Source of the DNA: Clostridium sp031626875
GTDB lineage: Bacteria; Bacillota; Clostridia; Clostridiales; Clostridiaceae
Assembly (NCBI RefSeq): GCF_031626875.1
Contig: NZ_JANDMF010000029.1
Location: forward strand, 1 to 64,000
Direction of reading: 5' to 3'
DNA length: 64,000 nucleotides
The position numbers were made by a program, and so were the translations under genes. The notes beneath the pieces were generated by a model. The model ran no database searches. It was not told the origin of the DNA and was given only the letters and a program-made list of their open reading frames with translations. Below, one piece after another: positions 33,955 through 43,568 of this stretch (position 1 is its first letter; each line of letters starts with the position of its first letter).

Positions 33955-35862
33955 CTATAATTCTTTATTTTTAACCTCAATAGCAATTCTATCTATTAAT
34001 TCATCTAAATAAATATTTCCCTCATCACCATTTTTTCTGCTTCTTAGTGAAATCATCTTTTCTTTTTCTTCTTTTTCTCCGACCACAATGATATAAGGAA
34101 TTCTCTCATTTCTAGCTTCTCTTATCTTATAACCTATCTTTTCACTTCTATAATCCATTTCAACTTTTATTCCATTTAAGCTTAACTTATTCCTAATCTC
34201 TTCTGAATAATTATTGAATTTATCTGATATAGGAAGGATTTTTGCCTGTACTGGAGCAAGCCATGTTGGGAATTTTCCTGCAAAATGTTCTATTAATATT
34301 CCTATAAATCTTTCTATACTTCCAAAGATTACTCTATGAATAACTATTGGCCTATGCTTTTCTCCATCACTTCCTATATAATCTAATTCAAACCTTTGTG
34401 GTAGTTGGAAATCTAATTGTATAGTTCCACATTGCCAAGTTCTGCCTAAGCTATCTTCAAGATGAAAATCTATCTTTGGACCATAAAATGCTCCATCACC
34501 TTCATTTATTTTATAATCTAAATCTAGTTCATCTAAAGCACCTTTTAGAGACTCTTCTGCTAGATTCCAATCTTCATCACTTCCCATTGAATCCTCTGGT
34601 CTTGTAGAAAGTTCTATATTATATTTGAAGCCAAGCATAGAATACACCTTGTCTATAAGATCTACAACACCTTTAATTTCTGATTTTATCTGCTCTGGCA
34701 ACATAAAAATATGTGCATCATCTTGAGTAAATGCCCTAACTCTCATAAGTCCATGAAGTGCTCCTGAAAGTTCATGTCTGTGAACCCTTCCAAGCTCCCC
34801 GACTCTCATTGGAAAATCTCTGTAGGAATGAGCTTCTGATTTATAAACAAGCATTCCTCCTGGACAGTTCATTGGTTTTAATGCAAATTCTTCTTCATCA
34901 ATCATAGAAGTGTACATATTTTCCTTGTAATGATACCAATGTCCTGATGTTTCCCATAATTTTTTATTAAGCATAATTGGTGTTTCTACTTCAACATAAC
35001 CTGCTTCATAATGAAGTTTTCTCCAAAAATCTATTAAAGTATTTTTAAGTACAACTCCTTTAGGTAAGAAAAATGGAAATCCTGGTCCTTCATTCATAAA
35101 TGTAAATAGCTTTAACTCTTTACCTAACTTTCTGTGGTCTCTCTTTTTGGCTTCTTCTAAATTATGAAGATGAGTTTCTAGCTTTTCTTTATTTTCAAAT
35201 GCTACTCCATAAACCCTTTGAAGCATCTTGTTATTTTCATTTCCTCTCCAATATGCTCCAGCTACACTTGTTAACTTAAACGCTTTTACATATTTTGTAG
35301 ATGGAATATGTGGCCCTCTACATAAGTCTATGAAATCCCCTTGTTTATATAGTGAAATTTTTTCACTTTTTGACAAATCATTAATAAGTTCTACCTTATA
35401 AGGTTCATTTCTTTCTTCCATTAATTTTATAGCTTCTTCTCTTGAAACCTCTATTCTTTCAAACTTAAGTTTTTCATTTATTATAAGGTTCATTTCTTTT
35501 TCTATTTTTTCTAAGTCTTCAGTTGTTAATGGAGTATCTATATCAAAATCATAGTAAAATCCCTTATCTATAGCTGGTCCTATAGCAAGTTTTGAATCTT
35601 TATATAATCTTTTAACTGCTTGTGCTAGAATATGAGAGGTAGAATGTCTTATAACTTCAACAACTTCTTCATTATCTGTTGTTAAAATGTTTACCTCATC
35701 ATTGTTTTCTAATTTGTGATTTAAATCTACTAAGGTTTTATTAACTTCCCCTACTACTGCAGATTTTCCTAAATTTCTACTTATGGAATTTGCAAGATCA
35801 AGTATGCTTGAATTATCTTCCACTTCTTTTACTGACCCATCTTTAAGTTTTACTTTAATCAT
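33955..35862 (-). CDS. thrS: Threonyl-tRNA synthetase
   Basis: A 635-residue class II synthetase of full length. Domains in order: TGS (1-61), the editing/second additional domain with HSTSH (His 73 and 77) and CRGPH, the catalytic core with zinc ligands in NCPGGML, the QDDAHIF segment and HRVIFGSIERF, and the C-terminal anticodon-binding domain (APVQAKILP onward). It charges tRNA-Thr. AGGAGG precedes the ATG. Expression is controlled by a T-box leader. Confidence 0.97.
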   Translation of the reverse strand: MIKVKLKDGSVKEVEDNSSILDLANSISRNLGKSAVVGEVNKTLVDLNHKLENNDEVNILTTDNEEVVEVIRHSTSHILAQAVKRLYKDSKLAIGPAIDKGFYYDFDIDTPLTTEDLEKIEKEMNLIINEKLKFERIEVSREEAIKLMEERNEPYKVELINDLSKSEKISLYKQGDFIDLCRGPHIPSTKYVKAFKLTSVAGAYWRGNENNKMLQRVYGVAFENKEKLETHLHNLEEAKKRDHRKLGKELKLFTFMNEGPGFPFFLPKGVVLKNTLIDFWRKLHYEAGYVEVETPIMLNKKLWETSGHWYHYKENMYTSMIDEEEFALKPMNCPGGMLVYKSEAHSYRDFPMRVGELGRVHRHELSGALHGLMRVRAFTQDDAHIFMLPEQIKSEIKGVVDLIDKVYSMLGFKYNIELSTRPEDSMGSDEDWNLAEESLKGALDELDLDYKINEGDGAFYGPKIDFHLEDSLGRTWQCGTIQLDFQLPQRFELDYIGSDGEKHRPIVIHRVIFGSIERFIGILIEHFAGKFPTWLAPVQAKILPISDKFNNYSEEIRNKLSLNGIKVEMDYRSEKIGYKIREARNERIPYIIVVGEKEEKEKMISLRSRKNGDEGNIYLDELIDRIAIEVKNKEL

Positions 35863-35887
35863 AATTTTCTACCTCCTATTTAAATTT

Positions 35888-36190
35888 TTTCATAAAAAAA
35901 GCACCCATCCCAAAAATCTTGGGACGAATGCAATATATCCGTGGTTCCACCCAAATTGAATTAACATAATTCAATTCATCTCTAACATTTTTAACGGCTT
36001 TCACCGATGACATTTCACTAAAACTAGCTAATAAATCATAGTTCCAGGGTAGTTTTTCTCATAGTCATATTTGGAAATACTCTCAGCCGACGATATTTCC
36101 TCTCTGAAAACTGTATTCTATAATACTTTTCCCTATCATCACTTATTTTTATATTTTATTTTTAAGTTATGTGCACAAACTTATTAGAAT
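35888..36190 (-). ncRNA. T-box riboswitch of thrS
   Basis: The minus-strand leader holds the T-box sequence GGGTGGAACCACGG (35952-35939), which pairs with the free tRNA acceptor end. A terminator stem follows (35931-35901, GTCCCAAG / TTGGGATGGG) with a run of seven T residues (35900-35894). An ACC threonine codon lies in the upstream stem I region (about 36046) and fits a specifier. Uncharged tRNA-Thr should switch the RNA to antitermination. Confidence 0.95.
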
Positions 36191-36192
36191 TT

Positions 36193-36221
36193 ATTATAGT
36201 ACTCTTAGTATATTTTGTAAA
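36193..36221 (-). promoter_or_regulatory. Promoter of the thrS T-box transcript
   Basis: Minus strand TTTACA (36221-36216) and TATAAT (36198-36193), spacing 17 bases. It puts the RNA start near 36187. Confidence 0.6.
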
Positions 36222-36318
36222 TAACTTTTTTAATAAGATAACTATTATAAAACGTCAAACATTTGTTCTTTTGTCAAATTTTATTAAATTATATATACTA
36301 ATGTTTAAGGGGGTATAC

Positions 36319-36348
36319 ATGAATTATTTAATTTTAAAAATGAAATAA
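36319..36348 (+). CDS. Possible leader peptide upstream of the MFS gene
   Basis: Nine codons (MNYLILKMK, stop) with a strong AAGGGGGT ribosome site. It lies 55 bases before the MFS transporter, whose ribosome site is nearly identical. Leader peptides of this size are used for drug-inducible attenuation upstream of efflux genes. No clear alternative hairpins are evident, so the call is tentative. Confidence 0.35.
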   Translation: MNYLILKMK

Positions 36349-36403
36349 TCAGATTTAAATCAATTATCAAAATAATATATTGGGGTTTTATAAGGGGGCA
36401 TAA

Positions 36404-37648
36404 ATGAATATTTTTAAAACATATAAAGGATTACCTAAAAGTATATATGCACTATTTTTTGTGCAAGTAATCAATAGATTAGGTGATTTTGTATTTCCAT
36501 TTTTATCTTTACTTTTATCAGATAAACTTAACTTTTCTTACACAGCAACAGGTTTAGTAGTAACCATAACTTCACTAGTTCAAATACCTTCCTCAATATT
36601 AGGCGGAAGGCTTGCTGATTTAATCAGCCGAAAAAAAATATACTTGGTTGGACAGGGAGTTGCTGCTTTAGCTGTTTTCATTTGTGGAATAATAAATAAC
36701 TCATACATAATTGTTGTTCTTCTAATAACTTCAGCTTTTTTCAATGGTTTTGTTAGACCGACTATATCTGCTGTGATGGCTGATGTATTAACTTCTGAAA
36801 ACAGACAAATAGGTAATTCTCTGAGTTACCTTGGAATAAATATTGGAGTCTCTTTAGGGCCAATAATTGCAGGATTTTTATTTGAAAACTATTTGACACT
36901 CCTCTTCATTTTAGATGCTGTATCTTCATTTGTAGCTGTAATGATTTTTTATATCTTCATTGAAGAGACAAAACCTAAAGAAGGCAATAATGAAATTGTT
37001 AATTTAAATGAAAAAGAAGAATCTGGCAATCTAATTCAAGTACTTTTAAAAAAGCCAAACCTTACTTTCTTTTTAATAATTAGCATGTTCTATAGTTTTG
37101 CTTATAGCCAAATAAATTTTTCTATGCCAATGACTCTAAATGAAGTATTTAAATCAGATGGAGCTAAATTTTTTGGATATTTAATAAGTGTTAATGCTAT
37201 AACTGTAGTGTTTTTGACAGTTGTAATCATTAATATAACAAAAAAATTCAAATCTCTTTTTAATATCATTTTTGCTGGAATCTTTTATGCTATAGGTTTT
37301 GGAATGATAGGATTAATAGGAAGTTCTTTTTTACTTTTTATTATTTCCACTGTTCTTTGGTCTATTGGTGAAATTTTATCCTCAACAAATAATGGAGTCT
37401 ATATAGCAAATAATAGTCCTATGAATTTTAGAGCAAGAATTAGCGCCGTTTACAACATAAGTAAATCTTTAGCTGCAGCCTTTGGAACATCTACACTTGG
37501 AAAATTTATAGATAATTATGGTGTTAGCCATGTTTGGACTTTGATTTTTATAACAACAACTATCGGTGTAGGTTTTATGATAGCTCTACATCTATATAAC
37601 TTAAGAAATATTAAAAAGCAAATAATTAGTGGTGAAACATTTTATTAA
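36404..37648 (+). CDS. MFS transporter, drug-efflux type
   Basis: A 414-residue protein with about twelve membrane segments. The loop between segments 2 and 3 is GGRLADLISRKKIY, the MFS A motif, and LGINIGVSLGPIIAGF fits the antiporter motif C region. AAGGGGGCA precedes the ATG. It probably exports a small hydrophobic compound; the substrate is unknown. Confidence 0.85.
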   Translation: MNIFKTYKGLPKSIYALFFVQVINRLGDFVFPFLSLLLSDKLNFSYTATGLVVTITSLVQIPSSILGGRLADLISRKKIYLVGQGVAALAVFICGIINNSYIIVVLLITSAFFNGFVRPTISAVMADVLTSENRQIGNSLSYLGINIGVSLGPIIAGFLFENYLTLLFILDAVSSFVAVMIFYIFIEETKPKEGNNEIVNLNEKEESGNLIQVLLKKPNLTFFLIISMFYSFAYSQINFSMPMTLNEVFKSDGAKFFGYLISVNAITVVFLTVVIINITKKFKSLFNIIFAGIFYAIGFGMIGLIGSSFLLFIISTVLWSIGEILSSTNNGVYIANNSPMNFRARISAVYNISKSLAAAFGTSTLGKFIDNYGVSHVWTLIFITTTIGVGFMIALHLYNLRNIKKQIISGETFY

Positions 37649-37766
37649 TTATGATGTCCTAGCCTTAAATGGTCCTTTGAATACTTTTGGGTGGATAACT
37701 ATATCTATGTATTAGTTACTTTGCCCCTTAGTGTTCTTTTTAACATAAATGTTGCAATTTTAGCCT

Positions 37767-38651
37767 CTATATGTACTCTCCTAAATTTTTAATATCATAG
37801 TTTTTAAAGAAACTATTTTCTTTCATTAAGTTAGTAACTATGGTCATATAATTAATTGTTTTATCAATGAAAAATAAGATAAACCAACTTAGGTACTGCC
37901 TCAAATATTTAGTCCCAATTCCACAAAAACAAAGCATCCATTCATTTAAATTTCTTCTTAAATATTTTATTCTTTCATCAGCTTTAACTTCAATTTTCTC
38001 CAATTCCTTATTATGATTATTTGCAACTAATTGTAAATATCTATCTCCATAAGAAGTAATATATGATTGTCTCTCTACTTTAGAATATATTTTTTCCTCA
38101 AACTTTTTTAAATTCCATGTTCTTTTGCATATAGGTAATGACAATAAAACATCATTAATTCCACTAGCTGCCACTATCCAAATATCCTCTCTTTCTGAAG
38201 TTTCAATATTCCTACATCCTTTAAAATTCTCTTTCATTACAGACTTTCCAAACTGCACATTTTCTAAAAGTTTAACATTTTCAAAATCATTAATCATACT
38301 ATTTAGAACTTTATGTCTCCAATAAAATGCAGTTACTATACTTATTTCAAGTTTTTTTGCACAATATTTCAAAGTTCTTTTCTCCATCATAAGTTCTATA
38401 AATTCAATCCACTTTTTTGCATTCTTTTTTGAATAGCTCCAAACTGATTTCGTAGTTTGTGAAAATGTTTTTGTGCATTCATTATTTTTACATTTAAATC
38501 TCTGTATTCCTTTGTATTTCCCATATTTCATATAATTTTTGCAGCCACAATGTGGACAACATTTTATTTCTCTATTTTTATATAAATTTCTTTTTATCAT
38601 TGCCCCTATTTCATTATTTAACATTTCTAAATTTTCATCTACTTGTATCAA
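37767..38651 (-). CDS. Degenerate IS1595-like transposase
   Basis: About 294 residues. The N-terminus has a zinc ribbon (CCPHCGCKNYMKYGKYKGIQ, then FKCKNNECTKTFSQTT) and a helix-turn-helix (TLKYCAKKLEISIVTAFYWR), as in IS1595/ISXO2 transposases. The catalytic core is poor: where a DE(T/S) motif is expected before MKENFKG the sequence is VQFGKSV, so the first catalytic Asp is missing. I find no terminal repeats. The frame opens at a GTG at 38660; the TTG at 38651, behind GAGGTG, is better placed. It may be a dead transposase or a repurposed DNA-binding protein. Confidence 0.6.
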   Translation of the reverse strand: MIQVDENLEMLNNEIGAMIKRNLYKNREIKCCPHCGCKNYMKYGKYKGIQRFKCKNNECTKTFSQTTKSVWSYSKKNAKKWIEFIELMMEKRTLKYCAKKLEISIVTAFYWRHKVLNSMINDFENVKLLENVQFGKSVMKENFKGCRNIETSEREDIWIVAASGINDVLLSLPICKRTWNLKKFEEKIYSKVERQSYITSYGDRYLQLVANNHNKELEKIEVKADERIKYLRRNLNEWMLCFCGIGTKYLRQYLSWFILFFIDKTINYMTIVTNLMKENSFFKNYDIKNLGEYI

Positions 38652-38801
38652 GATTATCACCTCATCTTAATACTATCCCTTTTTTAATTTTCTAATCACT
38701 ACCAACATTTCTATTAAAAAGATTCTTATAGTGGATTCCTATAAACAATTCCAAAAGGATATTAGAAAGTGTGTTAAGAAAATCTCGAGTATTGCCTATA
38801 T

Positions 38802-39590
38802 CTACCATAAAATATACTTTTCTATTTCTAAAGCTACTCCATCATTTTGTACTGTATCTGTTACTTTTTTAGCATAACTCTTTACATAATTATCAGCATT
38901 CCCCATAGCTATTCCACAGCCTACAGTAGATAACATTTCAATGTCATTTTTTCCATCACCAAAAGCATAACTATTTTCTAAAGGAATATTTAAATAATCT
39001 AGTACCTTTAATATTCCTGAAGCTTTTGAATTTGTTTTTGAATATATTTCAAAATAACCATGTTTTTCATCATGAATATAATTATATTCCTCATTTCCTA
39101 ATGATGTACAATATTCTATGCCTTCTTTATCTTTGCATAATAATTCAATTTTATATATATCTAACTCTTCATAATTATAATTACCTTCTAGATACTTTTT
39201 GCCTATACTGTAGCAATCATAAAATGAATGTAATTTTTCATAGTCATCTTTTATATACGAATATTTTTCTCCAAGCAAGCTATATTCAATATTAAGTCTT
39301 TCAAAATTATATATTAACTCTTTTATAAAGTCTTTCTTTATAGACTCTTTATATATGCATTTTTCTTTAACCTTCACATATGCTCCATTGTTAAGTACAA
39401 AACCATCAAATCCAAAGTTATATAAAGCTTCATTTAAAAAAGCATATGGTCTACCTGATGCAACAAAAACATAGTTTCCTTTTGCTTGTAGTGCTCGTAT
39501 AGCATTTTTTACTCTAGGAGTAATATCTGCAATTCCATTTAAACAATCTAATAAAGTTCCATCAATATCAAAAAATACTGCTTTTTTCAT
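38802..39590 (-). CDS. HAD-superfamily (Cof-type) phosphatase
   Basis: The first motif FDIDGTLLD (Asp nucleophile) is at the N-terminus, the second SGRPY follows, and the last motif GDGKNDIEMLSTVGCGIAMGN is near the C-terminus; the intervening C2 cap is of the Cof type. AGGAGAG precedes the ATG at 39590, which I prefer over 39614 (262 residues). It probably dephosphorylates a sugar or cofactor phosphate. Divergent from a DeoR regulator, which likely controls it. Confidence 0.85.
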   Translation of the reverse strand: MKKAVFFDIDGTLLDCLNGIADITPRVKNAIRALQAKGNYVFVASGRPYAFLNEALYNFGFDGFVLNNGAYVKVKEKCIYKESIKKDFIKELIYNFERLNIEYSLLGEKYSYIKDDYEKLHSFYDCYSIGKKYLEGNYNYEELDIYKIELLCKDKEGIEYCTSLGNEEYNYIHDEKHGYFEIYSKTNSKASGILKVLDYLNIPLENSYAFGDGKNDIEMLSTVGCGIAMGNADNYVKSYAKKVTDTVQNDGVALEIEKYILW

Positions 39591-39746
39591 AATTTTCTCT
39601 CCTAACAATTTCATTCTTATTTAATACTATTCATTACCATTTGTTTTCATTCTAAACTACTCATTCTCATTAGTCAATAAACTTGATTGCATTGTAATAT
39701 TTAAATTGTTAGAATAGAAAGAAATGAGAACAAATAGGAGGGAACT
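39591..39746. promoter_or_regulatory. HAD/DeoR intergenic control region with direct repeats
   Basis: Several copies of a CATTCT-type repeat (TTCATTCTTA, TTCATTACCA, TTCATTCTAA, TCATTCTCAT) lie within 39611-39670, with an inverted copy near 39720 (AATGAGAACAAAT). Such clustered repeats are what DeoR-type regulators bind. A promoter TTGCAT (39687-39692) / TAGAAT (39710-39715), spacing 17, drives the DeoR gene. Confidence 0.55.
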
Positions 39747-40511
39747 ATGTTTATTGAAGAAAGACGCAAACAAATATTAGATATATTAGAAATAGAAGGC
39801 AAAGTATTAGTAAAAGATTTAAGTATCCAATTTAATGTAAGCGAAAGTATGATTAGGAAAGATCTTCAGTTCTTAGAAAAGAATAATTTACTACAACGTG
39901 CTTATGGTGGTGCTATTAATATAAAACGTACTATATCAAATGCTGAAACTTTTATTACACGAGTTGAAAAAAATACTGACTTAAAGGAAATTGTTGCTAA
40001 AAAAGCATATGATTTAATAAATGATGGTGATACAATTTTTTTAGATCCATCAAGTATTTCTTACCTTCTTGCAAAGCTAATTCTGCAAAATAATAGAAAT
40101 ATTACTTTAATAACAAATATGATTGAAATCTCTTCACTGCTTCATACTGATTTGAAAACATATATTATTTTTATAGGTGGAGACTACAACTCTTTTGTGG
40201 GTGGAAATATAGGTTCTCATTCTATTGCACAAATTAAACTTTATCGTTGCAACAAATCATTTATTGGTTGTAATGGAATTGATCTTAAAGATGGCAGCGT
40301 TAGTACTGGTTTATCTGAAGATGCAGGAACTAAAAGAGTAATTATGGACATATCTAAAGAATTGTATTTAATGACTACAAATGAAAAATTTAATCTTGAT
40401 GGAATATTCAATTTTTCCAACATCAATGATTTCAATAGTATAATTACAGAGACTGAACCACCTGATACTGTAATCACTTTACTTAAGGAATATGATGTGA
40501 ATTTAATATAA
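39747..40511 (+). CDS. DeoR-family transcriptional regulator
   Basis: The N-terminal HTH (VKDLSIQFNVSESMIRKDLQ) and the GAINIKR linker are typical of DeoR. The C-terminal sugar-phosphate sensor domain has the DGDTIFLDPSS, LITNMIEI and FIGCNGIDLKDGSVS segments. AGGAGG precedes the ATG. It is divergent from the HAD phosphatase and likely senses a phosphosugar handled by that enzyme. Confidence 0.9.
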   Translation: MFIEERRKQILDILEIEGKVLVKDLSIQFNVSESMIRKDLQFLEKNNLLQRAYGGAINIKRTISNAETFITRVEKNTDLKEIVAKKAYDLINDGDTIFLDPSSISYLLAKLILQNNRNITLITNMIEISSLLHTDLKTYIIFIGGDYNSFVGGNIGSHSIAQIKLYRCNKSFIGCNGIDLKDGSVSTGLSEDAGTKRVIMDISKELYLMTTNEKFNLDGIFNFSNINDFNSIITETEPPDTVITLLKEYDVNLI

Positions 40512-40556
40512 AGTTTCTTACTATCACATAATATTAATAGTGTTATTGTACAATAA

Positions 40557-40593
40557 AAAACCTATGCTTGTATAAAACTTCAGCATAGGTTTT
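40557..40593. terminator. Bidirectional terminator between DeoR and the zinc-ribbon operon
   Basis: A perfect 12-bp stem AAAACCTATGCT / AGCATAGGTTTT with T-runs on both strands. Confidence 0.85.
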
Positions 40594-40642
40594 GTTATGA
40601 TGTTTCTCTCTTTTATCTATTTAAAATTCTCTTTTTACTGAT

Positions 40643-42049
40643 TTATTTAACTAAATCTATACTATCTAGTTTCCATTGATACTTTTTATTTTCTTTGTCA
40701 TAAGTAGGCTCAATTGTACATTTGATATTCTTTACGGCTCCATCAACAGTGATTGTACCTTCATAGATTTTATCAAACATTTTACTTCCTTCACTTTCTT
40801 TTCCCATACTATATGTGTTTGACATGTCAACCGTTATCTGTTTGCTATCTACCTTATATTTAAGCATATCTTTCTTTATTGAATCAGCATTTATATTTGA
40901 CAATTCTAATGATCCTATATTAACTTCAACTTTTGAATTATAACTTTTATCAAATGCCAAATCTAGATTAACTACACCTGAAAATTTTATTTTACTTATA
41001 TCTCCACTTGTAGCTTCTCCCTCAATTTCAGCTCTTATAGTTTTCTCATATTCCATAAAATTCTTTACTTTTAAATCTGTTATATTCTCTTTATCTATAA
41101 TAATATATTCAGTAGAATCATAGCTTCCTGTTTTGTATTTATATGGAAAATTTGCTCCCTTTTCAAATGCAGTCATTACAAACTTCTTCTTATCTTCATC
41201 GCTTATATTATCCACAATCTTTTCTTTATCAATAACTTTAGTTTCTAAGCTACTATCGCTAAGCTTCCATTTCCCTGTTTCTAAGTCAAATTTAGCATCA
41301 AAATTAGCTAAAACTGTAGCTTCAACTACTCCATTAGATAATTCCATTTTAGCAGTTCCAGACTTCTTATTACCTTCACCATCAATATTAATATCTTTTA
41401 TGTCTTTTAATAATCCTTTTTTTAAATCAATACTGTCATAGTTATAACTAATTTTTGTATTTTTTAATAATTCTTTTATACTATCATTTAAATCAACCTT
41501 AGGTTCAATTTTATCAACATTAGAATTTCTTATAGCTCTAAATAGCCACTTACTATTGTTTTTATCATAATTTAATTCATAACTAATATCAGCTTCAACT
41601 GTTGCATTATCAATATCCAAATAAAGTTTACCTTCAATTTTATCATTTATTTTCTTTTCAGATGTTCTTGATGTAATTTCTAAAGATTTAATTTCATCAC
41701 TCTTAATTTCATGATAATCTCCATCAATCATTATACTTTGTCCAATTAAGTATTGTTGTAACTTTTCCTTACCTACAGGCATTCCTTTAATGAAATTAAA
41801 CACAAATACACCAATGATTGCAATTAATATAACAACTGCTCCAATTGCTGCAGCAATCTTATTTTTTAATAAACTATTTTTCATTTTATCTCTATATACA
41901 GGAAGTTCTTCTTTAACATTTGCTTTATATTCTGCTACCTTCTCTTCATGAAAGACTTGTTCATCTATGCTATCTGATAATTTTTCACCACAATATATAC
42001 AATAAGCTTGTCCATCTATTATTTCTTTTTTACAATTAATACATTTCAT
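40643..42049 (-). CDS. Zinc-ribbon membrane-anchored protein with repeated extracytoplasmic domains
   Basis: A 468-residue protein. Residues 1-21 are a zinc ribbon (CINCKKEI ... YCIYCGEK), a linker follows, then one membrane helix at about 63-88 (IAAAIGAVVILIAIIGVFVF). The rest is outside the cell and consists of related units of roughly 100 residues, each with a DIDNATVEADISYELNYDK-like or related strand pattern. This layout recalls TcaA and other zinc-ribbon sensor-type proteins, but the function is unknown. AGGAGG lies upstream of the ATG. It is the last gene of a three-gene operon. Confidence 0.65.
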   Translation of the reverse strand: MKCINCKKEIIDGQAYCIYCGEKLSDSIDEQVFHEEKVAEYKANVKEELPVYRDKMKNSLLKNKIAAAIGAVVILIAIIGVFVFNFIKGMPVGKEKLQQYLIGQSIMIDGDYHEIKSDEIKSLEITSRTSEKKINDKIEGKLYLDIDNATVEADISYELNYDKNNSKWLFRAIRNSNVDKIEPKVDLNDSIKELLKNTKISYNYDSIDLKKGLLKDIKDINIDGEGNKKSGTAKMELSNGVVEATVLANFDAKFDLETGKWKLSDSSLETKVIDKEKIVDNISDEDKKKFVMTAFEKGANFPYKYKTGSYDSTEYIIIDKENITDLKVKNFMEYEKTIRAEIEGEATSGDISKIKFSGVVNLDLAFDKSYNSKVEVNIGSLELSNINADSIKKDMLKYKVDSKQITVDMSNTYSMGKESEGSKMFDKIYEGTITVDGAVKNIKCTIEPTYDKENKKYQWKLDSIDLVK

Positions 42050-42064
42050 CTATGGCATACCTCC

Positions 42065-42673
42065 TTACCAAAAATAACGGCCTAAGCTAGACTCAATCAT
42101 AGATTTTATAAATATATAATCAATAATTCCAAATAACACTAAATTAATTATATAAGTACCTGCAACAGAATATATAACTTTACTTTTACCTTTTATAATT
42201 ACCGAAGTTAAACCTTCATATGTTAAAATTATCAGAATAATCATTTGTATAATTATAATTATTACACTTAAACTTGTATTAAATAATGAAACTAATGCAC
42301 TTATAAATGTAATACTTGTAGGTATAATAGCAGCATAAGTACAAATTGATAATATTTCCTCATATGTCACTTTCAATTCAAAAATTACTTTGCTAGTTAC
42401 ATAAATTATTGCTGAAAAAACTAAAATCATACCAAAATAATTAATTACAAGCAATATAAAAGCTCTCAAAAGCATTTGGTCAATTAACCTTCCAACAATA
42501 TAACCAAATATTCCTCTAGATAAATCTCCTACTAATATTTTTACACTAAAAATATTAATAATCCCCCAAACTAAAGCTAGTATGCTAGCAATTGTTATAG
42601 ACTCTTTGATTTTTAATTTACTATTACAAAATTCACCTTTATATGGCGACTTAAATATCTCTACTATTTCCAT
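42065..42673 (-). CDS. Multi-pass membrane protein, Yip1-like
   Basis: A 202-residue protein with five hydrophobic segments and the starter MEIVEIFKSPYKGEF. The pattern resembles Yip1-domain proteins, where this kind of head (a short cytosolic lead such as IFKSP) precedes the first helix. The ATG at 42673 follows AAGGAGG; an upstream ATG at 42706 has none. It begins just after the stop of the next gene upstream (42684) and ends 16 bases before the zinc-ribbon gene. Confidence 0.6.
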   Translation of the reverse strand: MEIVEIFKSPYKGEFCNSKLKIKESITIASILALVWGIINIFSVKILVGDLSRGIFGYIVGRLIDQMLLRAFILLVINYFGMILVFSAIIYVTSKVIFELKVTYEEILSICTYAAIIPTSITFISALVSLFNTSLSVIIIIIQMIILIILTYEGLTSVIIKGKSKVIYSVAGTYIINLVLFGIIDYIFIKSMIESSLGRYFW

Positions 42674-42683
42674 AACTTCCTCC

Positions 42684-43334
42684 TTAAAGCATTGATTGTA
42701 AGGCATTTTTTAACAACATTCTTAAAATAATAAATATCACGAAACTAATTCCACAAAAGCTTCCTATTATAGTAACTAAATATAACATAACATTAGCTTT
42801 TATAAGATCTTTAATTCCTTGATAAATCAATAGCAAATACATAATGATTCCAAATACAACAAATGCTGTAAACATGTATGGATGTATAATAACACCTAAT
42901 ATTGCTCCAATTATATTTGTTATAATTAGAATTAATTGTACTGATAAAGTTAAGTTTAAAAAAGACATAAAAATTACATTTTTTTTAAAAATCCACTTAA
43001 CTATTCCAAACATACAAAAAGCAAAAATACATGTTATGATTAAAGTTGTTATAATTGCATCTATGGATGAAATTTCTATATCTAATTTTTTTCCCATTCC
43101 TTGTATGATTATAAATTCAATTAGAATAATCATCATTGCAGTCAAAGCTGTAAAAATAAGATTTGCATATGTACTTGTACGAATAAATGTAACAGGATTA
43201 GTAAATATATACCCAAACTGTTTAATCATACTTTTAGAAATATCTTCTCCCCCATGAAACTTAATGGCTCCACAATTTCCACAGAAATCACCATCATTAC
43301 TCATTTCTTTTTTGCAATATTTGCAATATTCCAT
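42684..43334 (-). CDS. Zinc-ribbon protein with Yip1-like membrane domain
   Basis: Starts with a zinc ribbon (CKYCKKEM ... FCGNCGAI), then FGYIFTNPVTFIR, and five membrane segments. This is the head of a three-gene operon in which the first and third products share the zinc ribbon and the first and second share the membrane type. It has a GGGGGA site. Function unknown; a membrane-organising or envelope-stress role is possible. Confidence 0.6.
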   Translation of the reverse strand: MEYCKYCKKEMSNDGDFCGNCGAIKFHGGEDISKSMIKQFGYIFTNPVTFIRTSTYANLIFTALTAMMIILIEFIIIQGMGKKLDIEISSIDAIITTLIITCIFAFCMFGIVKWIFKKNVIFMSFLNLTLSVQLILIITNIIGAILGVIIHPYMFTAFVVFGIIMYLLLIYQGIKDLIKANVMLYLVTIIGSFCGISFVIFIILRMLLKNALQSML

Positions 43335-43568
43335 ATTTTTTCCCCCTTATTTAATTTTATACTATTTTAATTCAAAACGTACTTTTACATTTTGACACAC
43401 AAGTGCATTTTTTTCAATAATTCTATTTGAAATATATATTTTTTTATAATTTTGTTAGTCTACTGAAATATTCTTAATTCGAAAATTAAGCATTAAAAGC
43501 CAATGACATTAAATCATTAGCTCTATCAATAATACTATTAAATTGTCTATTACAATTAGCTAACTGCA

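Noticed and set aside
37649..38801. Terminal repeats of an IS1595 element
   Set aside because: No matching inverted ends or target duplication could be found on either side.
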